A stretch of 48,480 nt of DNA from the NCBI GenBank assembly GCA_016209895.1, contig JACQVH010000232.1:1-48480 (forward strand), given 5' to 3'. Source of the stretch: Candidatus Hydrogenedentota bacterium (GTDB lineage Bacteria; Hydrogenedentota; Hydrogenedentia; Hydrogenedentales; SLHB01). Both the position numbers and the translations under genes were made by a program. Position 1 is the first letter of the stretch, and the number at the start of each line of letters is the position of its first letter. Shown piece by piece: positions 7,104 through 16,428 of this stretch. The notes below the pieces were generated by a model, which was not told where the DNA came from, searched no databases, and saw only the letters and a program-made list of their open reading frames with translations.

Positions 7104-10103
7104 TCAATCGGAGCCACGACCTGCAGAGTTTCGTACCGGAGTCTTAGTGGCTTCCTCTGGGGATTCATCTTCAAATTGCCCCGCGTCGAAATCTGCTCGG
7201 GTGGTTTGGTTCGGCGCGACGATGGCTTCTCGTTCGAGGACGGGTGGTCTCTCCCCCGGCTGTTGGGGTAAGTGGAGTTGAATCCGCACGGTGACTGTTC
7301 CCGGTACCACGCGCTCGATTCGGTAGTGACCGTTGGCGTCCGTTCGAATCGGTTGCGGCCCCCTGGGCGCGATGATGATCGCTCCTGATACCGGCTGTCC
7401 GTCATCGGTGACGACGCCTTCGATAATTCCGGGCTGGTCGAGGACTATCTCAACGCTTTGTATAGCGGTGCTACCCGATTGTACGGCGACACTTCCCTCA
7501 ATAAGGTCCGAGCGGTAGGCCCCGATTTCGGACACGTCCGCCGGGAAGTTTTCCACGCGGAAATAGCCGTCGGCGTCCGTGACGGCTGCGGCGCCGCTAT
7601 GGTCTCGCGGAATCGGTCCGGGGAAAATCTGTGCCGCCGCCAGTGGCTGACCATCGGCGTCAAGTACTCTACCCTCCACGACGCCGGCGCCGGGGAGCAA
7701 CTCGACGATAATACCTTCCAAAACGTCCACGTCCTCGCTCATGTTTAGCGAGACTTGGGCGGCGCTATAGCCTCCGGCACGGGCGGAAAGGATCAAGCTT
7801 TGGTCCTCCGTTGGAGGCGTAACTTCGCAAGAGAATCGGCCTTCGGCATCGGCGACGGGGCGATAGCGCGGTTCAAACCGAAAATGACCGGGCAGCATCA
7901 GATTGACGGCGATTTCAAAGTTGGGGATGGGGGCGCGGGTCTTGGCATCGAGCACCTGGCCCGCCACGCGCGACCATTCTCTCATGACGAGGTCCGCCGA
8001 GTCGCTGCCGGCGCGGACGTTTTCCCTGGCAGCCTGGCGATACTTGGGATGCCGCGCCATGATCGTATACGTATCGTCATCGAGACCGGTCACGGTGTAA
8101 CGACCGTCCGGACCCGAGACGGCAAAGTCGTTGTGCGCTCCGGTCGTCGTAGCGGTGTTCACTTGCGCGCCTTCTACCGGATTTCCGGCTTCGTCGGTGA
8201 TCCGGCCGCTGATGCTGAGCAAGTTTCGTTCGTCGTACACGAGGCGGAGTCCCCGGCGGGATTCACCGGGTTTCAACGCTACGGTGGCCACCTGCATGAA
8301 CCCGTGCAGGAAGTCGCCGCTCCCGGAGGCGGCTACCTCCATCTGATAGTCGCCCGGGGTGATAACCGGAATGACGAAATTGCCTTCGCCATCTGTCATG
8401 GTCTGGTACCCGCCGGCCAGCCCAGGAATGTTTTCTCCCGTTCGTGCCACGACGCGGGCTCTGCGAGGCCGACCCGAGCCGTCCACCACGTAGCCGGCGA
8501 TCACGCCGTCGAACCCCTGGTCGAGAACCAACTCGACGTTTCGGCCGCTTTCCACGCCCGCGATCACGGGTCCCACCCGCTTGCTCTTGGCCGTCGGGGT
8601 TTCGGCGGATAGATAAACCGCCTCGTTTTCCCGGGGCCCAACCGCGGCAAACGCTCCCTGCGCGTCGGAGCTGCATCGTCCTTGCGGGCCCGAAAAGACC
8701 TGCCACGTGACCACGGCATCCTTGACCGGTTGTCGTTCGGCATCCAGGACCTTCCCTGCGATGAGAGTGGCACGCCGTACTAAGAAGTCCACGCCTTCCA
8801 GTCGCGAGCCAAGCTGCACGTTGACGAGTTTTGGTTGGCTGCGCGGGTCCGATTCGAGCAGGGAAGGCGTCACGCGGTAGGAATCGGGGGCCAGACCGGT
8901 GATCGAGAACGACCCGTTCGAGTCCGTAGGAGCGGAGCGTTTCGATAACATCGGATGCTTCTGCGGAAACGCCGCTACAGTTACACCCGCGATCCCTTCC
9001 TCGGTGTCCGCGTCGGCGACGCGACCGGTGACGGTTCCGCCTTCGGATACCTCCAAAACCAGGTTTTCAATGTTTGTCTCTTCTTTCGTCTCGACCTTCT
9101 CCGAGCCGTTTTTCATGGTCCAGCGGGGGTCATTGCAGAAAAGCACGTACGCGCCCGGGGCCAATTGTGAAAAAATGAAAGCTCCCGCGTCGTCCGATAC
9201 GACCTTCCTCACATCGTGCCGATCCTTCTCCTTGTTGGCTGTTAGTTGCACTCCAGACACGGGCTTGCGTTGTTCGGATTCGACCACGACACCCGCAACC
9301 ACGGCCCCTTTATGCAGGACGATCTTGGCATCGCGCGTGCCTACGGGAATCGGTTCGGTCCAGGCTGGGGCGTAGCCATCGGCGTAGACGTACAACTCCC
9401 AGGTTTGAGACGCCAGAATATCGAAGGCAAAACCGCCAGCCACATCGGAAACCGCGACAAGTGCGGAGGCCATATATCCTTGAAGGTCTTGGCCGTCATG
9501 GTGCAACGGGATGAGACGTGCTCCCCCTATCGGTGCACCTTGGACGTCAGAGACCGTACCGGCCAATGGCAGGCCACGTTCCAACACCAGCCGGAACACT
9601 TTGACGGAATGTTCCGCGTCAAGGCGATCCCCCGTGACCGCCATTGCATCTTGACTGTGCGCCAAGACGCCATACCAACCCCAGGGCAGACTTTCGATAC
9701 GGAAAACGCCGTGTTCGTCGGTTTCCGTCGTCCATCGTTGGGAGGTCTCGTTTGCGGGGGAAGCGCCGGTGCCTCCGGCCGAATAGCTGGCCAAGGCTGC
9801 GCTACCCTTCTCGCTCCACACGGCGCGGATCATAGCCCCTTGCGCCACGGTTCCATCCGGGAGATAGACGCGGCCAACGATAGTCCCTTGGCCTCGCGGC
9901 AACGGCTGGTTGGGCCGTATCTCGTCGCGAATCGGCTCCAACACTTCGGGGACGGACTTCGAATCGGTTTCACGGCTCACTAAGGGTTCGCTTCTTTGCA
10001 GTGGTTGCCCCTTGGAACGTAGCAGCAGCGGAATCGCACTCCAGAGAATCAGGACGATTACGATTGTGATGGCTAGTAGACCCCACTTTTGCGACTTAGT
10101 CAT
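7104..10103 (-). CDS. Membrane-anchored protein of carboxypeptidase-regulatory-like repeats
   Basis: A 999-residue protein. I choose ATG at 10103 because it has a Shine-Dalgarno (AGGGGAAAA on the minus strand) and is followed directly by a membrane anchor (residues about 7-26, LLAITIVIVLILWSAIPLLL). A further upstream frame extension lacks such support. After the anchor come roughly nine to ten repeats of a beta-sandwich type, each with a glycine-rich start such as GTIVGRVYLPDG, VTGRVADADTEEG, ISGRITDEAGNP and VEGRVLDADGQPL, and an ending such as GxFxIxGLxPGxY. This is the CarboxypepD_reg / SpaA-like pattern of extracytoplasmic adhesion or scaffold proteins. No enzyme domain is visible. Confidence 0.8.
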   Translation of the reverse strand: MTKSQKWGLLAITIVIVLILWSAIPLLLRSKGQPLQRSEPLVSRETDSKSVPEVLEPIRDEIRPNQPLPRGQGTIVGRVYLPDGTVAQGAMIRAVWSEKGSAALASYSAGGTGASPANETSQRWTTETDEHGVFRIESLPWGWYGVLAHSQDAMAVTGDRLDAEHSVKVFRLVLERGLPLAGTVSDVQGAPIGGARLIPLHHDGQDLQGYMASALVAVSDVAGGFAFDILASQTWELYVYADGYAPAWTEPIPVGTRDAKIVLHKGAVVAGVVVESEQRKPVSGVQLTANKEKDRHDVRKVVSDDAGAFIFSQLAPGAYVLFCNDPRWTMKNGSEKVETKEETNIENLVLEVSEGGTVTGRVADADTEEGIAGVTVAAFPQKHPMLSKRSAPTDSNGSFSITGLAPDSYRVTPSLLESDPRSQPKLVNVQLGSRLEGVDFLVRRATLIAGKVLDAERQPVKDAVVTWQVFSGPQGRCSSDAQGAFAAVGPRENEAVYLSAETPTAKSKRVGPVIAGVESGRNVELVLDQGFDGVIAGYVVDGSGRPRRARVVARTGENIPGLAGGYQTMTDGEGNFVIPVITPGDYQMEVAASGSGDFLHGFMQVATVALKPGESRRGLRLVYDERNLLSISGRITDEAGNPVEGAQVNTATTTGAHNDFAVSGPDGRYTVTGLDDDTYTIMARHPKYRQAARENVRAGSDSADLVMREWSRVAGQVLDAKTRAPIPNFEIAVNLMLPGHFRFEPRYRPVADAEGRFSCEVTPPTEDQSLILSARAGGYSAAQVSLNMSEDVDVLEGIIVELLPGAGVVEGRVLDADGQPLAAAQIFPGPIPRDHSGAAAVTDADGYFRVENFPADVSEIGAYRSDLIEGSVAVQSGSTAIQSVEIVLDQPGIIEGVVTDDGQPVSGAIIIAPRGPQPIRTDANGHYRIERVVPGTVTVRIQLHLPQQPGERPPVLEREAIVAPNQTTRADFDAGQFEDESPEEATKTPVRNSAGRGSD

Positions 10104-10203
10104 GATCAATTTTCCCCTACATCGCGGTACGATAAGCCCGCGGAATTGATACTGCAAGGACATTGAAAAGTTCCACCGGCACATGATACGTAGCGTGGGC
10201 ATC

Positions 10204-10260
10204 CTTGCCCGAGGAACTTGCCCGGGATGGGCAAGCCACGCCGGAGGCGGGCAAGCCACG
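10204..10260. repeat. Nested inverted/direct repeat (CTTGCCC / GGGCAAG)
   Basis: Two copies of CTTGCCC (10204-10210, 10217-10223) precede two copies of GGGCAAG (10229-10235, 10249-10255). The inner pair forms a 7-bp stem with a 5-base loop. The two right-hand copies belong to the 12-bp direct repeat GGGCAAGCCACG. Confidence 0.6.
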
Positions 10261-10343
10261 GCGGTGGACGCAAATCGGGCGAATTGCCTCAAAAGGGGTG
10301 AGACAGTCCACTGGTTTCGACGAACCGTGAGCCTCGTAAGATG

Positions 10344-10373
10344 TTGACCGACAATGCGGAACGATGGTATGCT
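10344..10373 (+). promoter_or_regulatory. Candidate promoter of the gld-type ABC operon
   Basis: TTGACC (10344-10349) and TATGCT (10368-10373) are separated by 18 bp. Transcription would begin near 10380, just before the foldable leader, leaving about 190 nt of untranslated RNA. Confidence 0.4.
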
Positions 10374-10405
10374 TTAGATTCCTTGCACCAAATTGCTGGT
10401 GGCAC

Positions 10406-10453
10406 AGGGGTTGCAGTCCCCTGGGGGAGTACCGTGTGAGTCCAGGGGCTCCC
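10406..10453 (+). promoter_or_regulatory. Leader with mutually exclusive hairpins
   Basis: AGGGG (10406-10410) pairs with CCCCT (10418-10422) around a 7-base loop. The same strand CCCCTGG (10418-10424) is also perfectly complementary to CCAGGGG (10442-10448), and GGGAG (10425-10429) to CTCCC (10449-10453). The first hairpin excludes the second. Such competing stems are typical of riboswitches or attenuators. The segment GTGTGAGTCC recalls part of the cobalamin riboswitch core, but the rest of that consensus is not present, so the class is unassigned. Confidence 0.35.
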
Positions 10454-10569
10454 TCATTTTCCGGGTAGGTCCAAGCGCGGCACGTCCTGCCGAGCCGATG
10501 TCAAAGTTGAGTTGATGGGCGTAGCGCTACGCGCTGAGTAGTTGACGTAATTAAGTTGGGAGATTGAGC

Positions 10570-11535
10570 ATGATCAAAGCGGACAGGCTGACGATGCACT
10601 ATGGGCCGGTTGTGGCGCTGCGGGACGTGTCCTTTGAAGTGCAGAAGGGCGAGATCGTCGGCCTCTTGGGACCGAACGGGGCGGGCAAGTCCACGACCAT
10701 GAAGATTCTTACCACGTATTTGTATCCGACCAAAGGGACGGCGCAGGTCGGCGGACTGGACGTGCTGGAAAAGCCGCACGAGGTGCGGAAGATCATCGGC
10801 TATTTGCCGGAAATGTTGCCGCTGTACATGGACATGGAGGTCCGGGCGTACCTCAATTTCGTGGGCAGAGCGCGCGGACTAAGCGGAGCGAAGCTGCGCG
10901 AGCGCACGGACGTGGTGCTCGAAGAGTGCGGGCTGCGTCCGATGTACCGCAAGATTGTCCGCGAGCTCTCGAAGGGGTTCAAGCAGCGCACGGCGCTGGC
11001 GCAAGCGCTCATCCATGACCCCGACATTATTATCCTCGACGAACCGACCTCCGGGCTGGACCCACATCAGATTGTCGAAATCCGGCAGTTGATTAAGGCT
11101 CTCGCTCACGGCAAAACCGTCATCCTTTCGACGCACATCTTGCAGGAAGTCGAGGCGACGGCGGACCGTATTGTGATCATCAACCAGGGGCGCATCGTCG
11201 GCGATGGCACCATCGAAGAACTGCGGCAGCGCGCCAAGAAACACGAGCGCGTGCGGGTCACGGTGGCCGGAGGCCGGACGGAAGTCGAGAAGTTGTTGTC
11301 CGGCGTGGATAGCGCCCGGAAAGTAGAGTTTGTCGGCGAAAACAACGGCTATGTGTCGTTCACCGTTTTAGGCCGGATGGGCGCGGAACTCTGGCGGGAA
11401 ATCGGGCAGTTGGCGCGGACGAAGAATTGGGAGTTGCGCGAACTCAGCGACCGTCCGCTCACGTTGGAAGAGACTTTCCTCGCGTTAACGGAGCCTACGG
11501 AACGTCCCGTCGCACATCAAGGAGCCTCGGCATGA
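10570..11535 (+). CDS. ABC transporter ATP-binding protein (GldA-like)
   Basis: A 321-residue cytoplasmic ATPase. Walker A is GPNGAGKS (34-41), the signature is LSKGFK (133-138), Walker B is IIILDE (153-158) and the switch His lies in ILSTHILQE. A C-terminal extension of about 80 residues is typical of GldA/NatA-like subunits. I prefer ATG 10570 over the in-frame TTG at 10564 because GGGAG (10558-10562) is correctly spaced. The stop overlaps the next gene's ATG by four bases (ATGA). With the GldFG fusion and DUF4340 protein it forms a module common in Bacteroidetes and PVC relatives. Gliding itself is not implied, as most such modules occur without gliding genes, and the substrate is unknown. 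Confidence 0.88.
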   Translation: MIKADRLTMHYGPVVALRDVSFEVQKGEIVGLLGPNGAGKSTTMKILTTYLYPTKGTAQVGGLDVLEKPHEVRKIIGYLPEMLPLYMDMEVRAYLNFVGRARGLSGAKLRERTDVVLEECGLRPMYRKIVRELSKGFKQRTALAQALIHDPDIIILDEPTSGLDPHQIVEIRQLIKALAHGKTVILSTHILQEVEATADRIVIINQGRIVGDGTIEELRQRAKKHERVRVTVAGGRTEVEKLLSGVDSARKVEFVGENNGYVSFTVLGRMGAELWREIGQLARTKNWELRELSDRPLTLEETFLALTEPTERPVAHQGASA

Positions 11536-14060
11536 GTAATATTCTAACCGTAGTGCGTCGCGACTTGGCGACGTATTTCACTTCCCCGATCGGTTACATC
11601 TTCATGATGGTGTATCTGCTGATCAGCGTGGGACTCTACATTACATCGTTCTTCACGTTCCCCGTCGCGGATATGCGCGCATACTTCACGAATCTGCCTC
11701 TCCTCTTGTGCGTGTTCATTCCCGCGGTCACGATGCGCGTGTGGGCAGAAGAGCGCAAAGAGAATACGTGGGAAATGCTGCTCACGTTCCCGATGCAAGG
11801 GTGGGAAATCGTTCTTGGGAAGTTCCTCGCCTGCTTCGCGTTCCTGGCCGCCACCCTTCTGGCTACCATCACGGTACCGGTGATGTTGGTGGTGCTGGGG
11901 AATCCGGATAACGGCGCGATATTGGGCGGATACGTGGGCACTTTACTGATCGGCGGGTTCTTCCTTTCGATTGGGATTTTCTTCTCGGGTTTTTGCAAGG
12001 ACCAGATCGTGGCATTCGTCGTCACGCTGTTGGTGTGTTTCCTCATTTTCCTGCTCGGCACCAATTTCATCGCGGGCTACGTGGACGGTGTGGTGCCGGG
12101 ATTAGGTTCGCTGTTGGCGGAATTGGTGGGTGTGGTAGACCATTACAATGCCTTTGCGCGGGGGGTCATTGAAATCGGCGATGTCATGTATTTCGTGGCG
12201 TGGACGGCCCTGTTCCTGGTCTTGAACATGATGTATATCGAGGGACGAAGCCGGCCGCGGGCGCGACTGACCTTTGGGGGCGCGGTGGCGACGTGCGTGG
12301 CGATTGGCTTGGTATTCAACTGGCTGCTGACCGGACAGAGCTTCGGCCGATTTGATCTGACCGAAGACAAAATCTACACCATTTCGGACGCGTCCAAGTC
12401 CGTTCTTTCGAAACTCGATGTGCCCGTACAGGTCAAAGTGTACATCACGCCTAAGAACAAGATGCCCACCGGCATGACACAGTTGGAGCAAGACATCACC
12501 GACAAGTTGGATGAATTGAGTGTGGCGTCGGGAGGCAAACTCTCTTACTCGACGGTGTACCTGGAAGCGGCGAACGTATTGGCGGACGCCAATGAGAGCC
12601 TGAATCAGGACAAGGAAGAGGAGAAGGACGAGGGCAAGGCTATCGAGAAGCGCATGCTCGACAAGGGCGTCGAACCGTTCGCGGTGCGCGCCATGAGCCA
12701 AGACGAGTTCACGAACAAACTGGTCTATTCGAGTATCGGCGTCGCATATCGCGATAAGGCGGAAGAGATTATTCCGCAGGTAATGCCGGAAACCCTCCCG
12801 GAATTAGAGTACCGCCTGATCAACACGGTCTATAAGCTGACGCGGACCAAAGCGCCGGTGGTGGCGCTCGTCGCGCCGGAGGAGGCGGTCAACATACCGC
12901 CGGAAATGCGCCAGATGTACATGCAGATGGGCCAGCCGATCCCGACCTCGGAAGACCCGTACATCTACTTGCAGGAATTGCTGCGGCACGAGAAATACGA
13001 CGTGAAGCGAGTACAACTGACCAAGGATAGCCCGCTTCCCGACGAATACGATGCGCTCGTGGTGGTCAATCCGCGTTCGCTGAGCGACCGGCAGCGCTGG
13101 GAGTTCAACCGGGCGCTCGTTTCCGGTAAATCCGTGGTGCTGGCGGTGCAAAACTATGAGTGGGATTACCAGACCACACGGAACGGCATCAGCATCAATA
13201 AGCGTGAAGAGAATCCAATGGTCAACGATCTGTTGGAGAAGTACGGACTGGGCGTAGACGAAGACATTCTCATGGACGTGAACCATGTGCCGCTGACGAT
13301 TCAAAGCGGAGGCGGCGCGCTGGCGCAGCTTCTGGGCATGGGACAGACCATCAACTTGCCTATTCAGATGCTCCTGAGCGGGAACTCGATGGATTCCGAA
13401 ACGTCCATCACCAGCCACCTGGACCCCATATTTTATTTGTGGGGTTCCGCATTGAAATTGAACGACGAGGAACTGAAGAAACACGGGCTCCAGGCGAAGA
13501 CTCTGATTAGCACCACCGACAAGGCCTGGTCGGTCGCCAAGTCGGCGCCCTTGACCCAGGCATCATTTGACCCGCCGGCTTCGGGGAAGCGCTACCCCGT
13601 GATGGCGATGGTTACGGGCCAATTCCCCGACGCCTTCAAAGACGCGCCGCGACCGACGTGGCCCGTGGAGCGACCGCGTCCGGGCGAGCCGCCGCGACCC
13701 GAAACACCGGATAACGAACCGGACGCGAAGCCGGTCACGCCCGCCCCGGGCAAGATCGTCCTTCTGGGATGTTCGCAACTGTTTCGCAAGGAGTTCCTGC
13801 AACGGGGCAGCGGGAATCTGGACTTGTTCTTGAACAGTGTGGACGCGATTACACTCGGCGATGAGCTGGTCAATGTGCGCGGGCGCAAGCCGATAGACCG
13901 GGTGATTGATATGCCTTCGGCCGGTCAAAAGCGGCTGTGGAAGTTCGTAAACTACGCACTGACGAATCTGGTGATCGCCGGGGTCGGAATCAGCACCGCC
14001 GTGCTGCGCCGTCGTTCTCGCAACGCCTACACGATGACGTTTGCCGAAACGGAAGACTGA
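11532..14060 (+). CDS. ABC-2 permease fused to a GldG-type domain
   Basis: An 842-residue fusion. Residues 1-240 carry about six membrane segments of an ABC-2 permease (GldF-like), for example YIFMMVYLLISVGLYITSFF. A further helix at about 245-265 (VATCVAIGLVFNWLLTG) starts the GldG-like part. That part has a large extracytoplasmic ABC_transp_aux domain (FDLTEDKIYTISDASKSVL onward, with LVVVNPRSLSDRQRWEFNRA) and a final helix near NLVIAGVGISTAV. The start ATG at 11532 overlaps the ATPase stop (ATGA); an upstream in-frame extension would overlap the ATPase by about 100 bp and is rejected. In Bacteroidetes GldF and GldG are separate proteins; here one chain covers both. Confidence 0.87.
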   Translation: MSNILTVVRRDLATYFTSPIGYIFMMVYLLISVGLYITSFFTFPVADMRAYFTNLPLLLCVFIPAVTMRVWAEERKENTWEMLLTFPMQGWEIVLGKFLACFAFLAATLLATITVPVMLVVLGNPDNGAILGGYVGTLLIGGFFLSIGIFFSGFCKDQIVAFVVTLLVCFLIFLLGTNFIAGYVDGVVPGLGSLLAELVGVVDHYNAFARGVIEIGDVMYFVAWTALFLVLNMMYIEGRSRPRARLTFGGAVATCVAIGLVFNWLLTGQSFGRFDLTEDKIYTISDASKSVLSKLDVPVQVKVYITPKNKMPTGMTQLEQDITDKLDELSVASGGKLSYSTVYLEAANVLADANESLNQDKEEEKDEGKAIEKRMLDKGVEPFAVRAMSQDEFTNKLVYSSIGVAYRDKAEEIIPQVMPETLPELEYRLINTVYKLTRTKAPVVALVAPEEAVNIPPEMRQMYMQMGQPIPTSEDPYIYLQELLRHEKYDVKRVQLTKDSPLPDEYDALVVVNPRSLSDRQRWEFNRALVSGKSVVLAVQNYEWDYQTTRNGISINKREENPMVNDLLEKYGLGVDEDILMDVNHVPLTIQSGGGALAQLLGMGQTINLPIQMLLSGNSMDSETSITSHLDPIFYLWGSALKLNDEELKKHGLQAKTLISTTDKAWSVAKSAPLTQASFDPPASGKRYPVMAMVTGQFPDAFKDAPRPTWPVERPRPGEPPRPETPDNEPDAKPVTPAPGKIVLLGCSQLFRKEFLQRGSGNLDLFLNSVDAITLGDELVNVRGRKPIDRVIDMPSAGQKRLWKFVNYALTNLVIAGVGISTAVLRRRSRNAYTMTFAETED

Positions 14061-14132
14061 GTCGTTGCGGGGGTTTGCGACATAACTCGACCTCAAACTC
14101 CCCCGGTTTGAATTGGAACGTGGAGACGTTAC

Positions 14133-16385
14133 ATGAAATTCAAGAATCTGGTACCACTCCTGGTCATTCTGGCGGTCCTGGTGGCGCTGGGCGTACTCAA
14201 GAAAGCCAAAGATCGGCCGGTCACCATCCAGGAACAGGTGAAGTTGACGGCCTTATTGCCGGAAGGCCTCTCGAAGGCTGACGTGGCCAAGTTGGAGCTG
14301 TACGCCGGCGGCAAGCCCGACGATAAGCTCACCTTGTTCCTCGATAGTACGGCGGACAAGTGGCGGGTCGCCTCGCATTTCTATGCGCCGGTGAAGAAGA
14401 CCACCATGGACGAATATCTCGACGCCTTGGTCAAGCTCAAGGGAGAATTCCGCTCCCAAGCGGCGCAAGACAGCGACCTCGAACAATACAACCTGACGGA
14501 CCAGAAAGCCTTCCACGTGGCGGGCTATAAGAAGGACAGCGCCGAGCCGTCGTTCCGCGTGTTATTCGGCAAGTCGCCGGATTATCGTACTGTATTTGCG
14601 CGCGCGGCCGATGCCAAAGATGTGTATGTCATTGACGAGAACCTGCGGTCCAAGGCCGGATTATACGGCGAAGAGACGGATAAGGCGCCCACCGCCGATA
14701 CGTGGCTGGAAAAAGAAGTCGTCAAACTAAATAAGGACAAAATCACCAAGATCGAGAGCACTTCGCCGGACAAACATTTCGTTTTCGAGAAGCGCCAAAA
14801 ACCCGTCGAGGAACCGGCGAAACCGGAGACGCCCGCCTCCGAGCCGGCGGCTGACGCGTCGAATCCGGACGCGACGAAGCCCGAAGAAACACCGGCAGAG
14901 CCGAAAGTCGAGTACGAATGGGCACTGGCGACGGGTGGACCCGGCATCCCGCACAAGCAGACCGGACTGGATTCGTTCCTCCGGAGTTTCGACGGGCTGA
15001 TGGCCAGCGACGTAGTGGACCCGGCCAAGAAGGCGGACTGGGGCCTCGAAACGCCGGCGTTCAAAAGCGTCATTTCAGTCGAAGGGCAGGCGGAGCCGGT
15101 GGTACTCGAAGGCGGACGGCCGGACCCGGCGGGCGACGGGTACGTACGTCTGGCGAGCGCGAAAGACGATATCGTCTACAAGATCAGCAAGTATACGTTC
15201 GAGCGAATGTATCCGAAGGGAACGGAGCTCTTTGATCTCCCCGGACTGACCGCCGACAAAACCAAAATTGAACGCATCGAATTGACCCAGCCGGAGGGAC
15301 GTGTCGTCCTGGAAAAGACAGACAACCAGTGGAAGGTTACGGAGCCGGCAGCCGACCTCGAGTATCAGACCTCGACGCAGGACAATATTGCATCGGCACT
15401 TACTTCTTGGAAGCCGGCGGACTACGCCGATTCCACGGCGGGAACCGGGTTGGATACCCCGGTCCGCACGGCTACCTTTGCGCTAGGCGGGGGCGAATCG
15501 CATACGATCTCGCTTGGCACGAAATCACAGAACACTGACGGCGCCTATGCGAAATTGGACGGCGGCAAGTCGGTATTGGTCATGAGCAAGACGGATATGG
15601 ACCGAATCTTCGTCACGCCGAAGAACTTATATGAACTGACGCTGTTGGACATCGTGGACGACGACGTGAACGAGCTACGCATCGAGCGCGCAAATGACGC
15701 TTTCAAACTGGCACGCCAGGACGAAAGTTGGATGCTGACCGTGGGTGAAGCGACGATCGAGGCTGACAAGGACAAGGCGGAAGACCTGCTGAGCGCCTTC
15801 AGCGGTCTTCAAGCCAAGGATATCCTGTTCGGACAGGCCGCGATGCAAGGCGACATGATGGCTACCGTCCGCGCGGTGATGAAGGACGGCAAGGAACACG
15901 CGTTCATCGTCGGTACTGAGCAGGATAGCGTTCATCAATTGCAGATGTCGGATAAGAAGCAGGTATTTACCGCGTCGCACGCCGACGTGGAAGAACTCCT
16001 GCCGACTTCGGATTCGTTGAAGAAATCAGAACCCGCGCCCGCGCCGACGGAGCCGGAAGAAGGTGCAGCGCCGAGCGCGCCGGGCAAGGTAACGCATCCG
16101 GAAGCCGCTGCGCCGCCGGAGGCCACGATACCTACGGCTCCCGCTACGGGCGAAGCCACGCCGACGCCGGCGACACCGGTCACTATCGAACCCGCACCGA
16201 AGCAGGAGTCGCCGGCGGTAGTGATACCTGCGCCTGCGGCGCCCTCGGCCGAGATTTCGACGCCGAGTGTTCCGCCGGCCGCAGCGTCTCAAGCTCCGGC
16301 CAACGCGCCTGCACCGTCCGAACCGCCGCCATCCACCGCGTTGCCACAACCGACCCCGGCGCCGGTCGCACAACCGCAAAACTGA
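14133..16385 (+). CDS. DUF4340 domain-containing protein
   Basis: A 750-residue protein starting at ATG 14133 behind GGAG. An N-terminal hydrophobic segment (4-22, FKNLVPLLVILAVLVALGV) anchors it. The rest shows repeated DUF4340-type units (KWRVASHFYAPVKKTTMDEY; WKVTEPAADLEYQTS) usually found next to GldG-like permeases. A Glu/Pro/Ala-rich insert lies near 222-258 and the last 120 residues are a low-complexity Pro/Ala/Glu tail, likely a periplasmic or wall-spanning linker. It follows the fusion permease by 72 bp and is probably a subunit of the same exporter complex. Its biochemical role is unknown. Confidence 0.85.
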   Translation: MKFKNLVPLLVILAVLVALGVLKKAKDRPVTIQEQVKLTALLPEGLSKADVAKLELYAGGKPDDKLTLFLDSTADKWRVASHFYAPVKKTTMDEYLDALVKLKGEFRSQAAQDSDLEQYNLTDQKAFHVAGYKKDSAEPSFRVLFGKSPDYRTVFARAADAKDVYVIDENLRSKAGLYGEETDKAPTADTWLEKEVVKLNKDKITKIESTSPDKHFVFEKRQKPVEEPAKPETPASEPAADASNPDATKPEETPAEPKVEYEWALATGGPGIPHKQTGLDSFLRSFDGLMASDVVDPAKKADWGLETPAFKSVISVEGQAEPVVLEGGRPDPAGDGYVRLASAKDDIVYKISKYTFERMYPKGTELFDLPGLTADKTKIERIELTQPEGRVVLEKTDNQWKVTEPAADLEYQTSTQDNIASALTSWKPADYADSTAGTGLDTPVRTATFALGGGESHTISLGTKSQNTDGAYAKLDGGKSVLVMSKTDMDRIFVTPKNLYELTLLDIVDDDVNELRIERANDAFKLARQDESWMLTVGEATIEADKDKAEDLLSAFSGLQAKDILFGQAAMQGDMMATVRAVMKDGKEHAFIVGTEQDSVHQLQMSDKKQVFTASHADVEELLPTSDSLKKSEPAPAPTEPEEGAAPSAPGKVTHPEAAAPPEATIPTAPATGEATPTPATPVTIEPAPKQESPAVVIPAPAAPSAEISTPSVPPAAASQAPANAPAPSEPPPSTALPQPTPAPVAQPQN

Positions 16386-16428
16386 TCGCCCGGCCGAGGT
16401 CAACTCGAAAGACCGAAGGAGTACATTC

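Larger units (their letters stand above)
10104..10569. other. Divergent intergenic region with nested inverted repeats and a structured leader
   Basis: This 466-bp gap lies between the leftward repeat protein and the rightward ABC operon. It holds CTTGCCC at 10204 and 10217 facing GGGCAAG at 10229 and 10249; the latter sit in a 12-bp direct repeat GGGCAAGCCACG with a 20-bp period. It also holds a plus-strand promoter, a foldable leader (10406-10453) and a perfect 14-bp palindrome GCGTAGCGCTACGC (10519-10532) close to the ABC gene, a possible operator. No protein-coding signal was seen. Confidence 0.6.

Noticed and set aside
10406..10422. T-arm-like hairpin (5-bp stem, 7-base loop) considered as a tRNA fragment
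   Set aside because: Loop TTGCAGT lacks the TTCRA core, and no D-arm, anticodon arm or acceptor stem can be built upstream or downstream.
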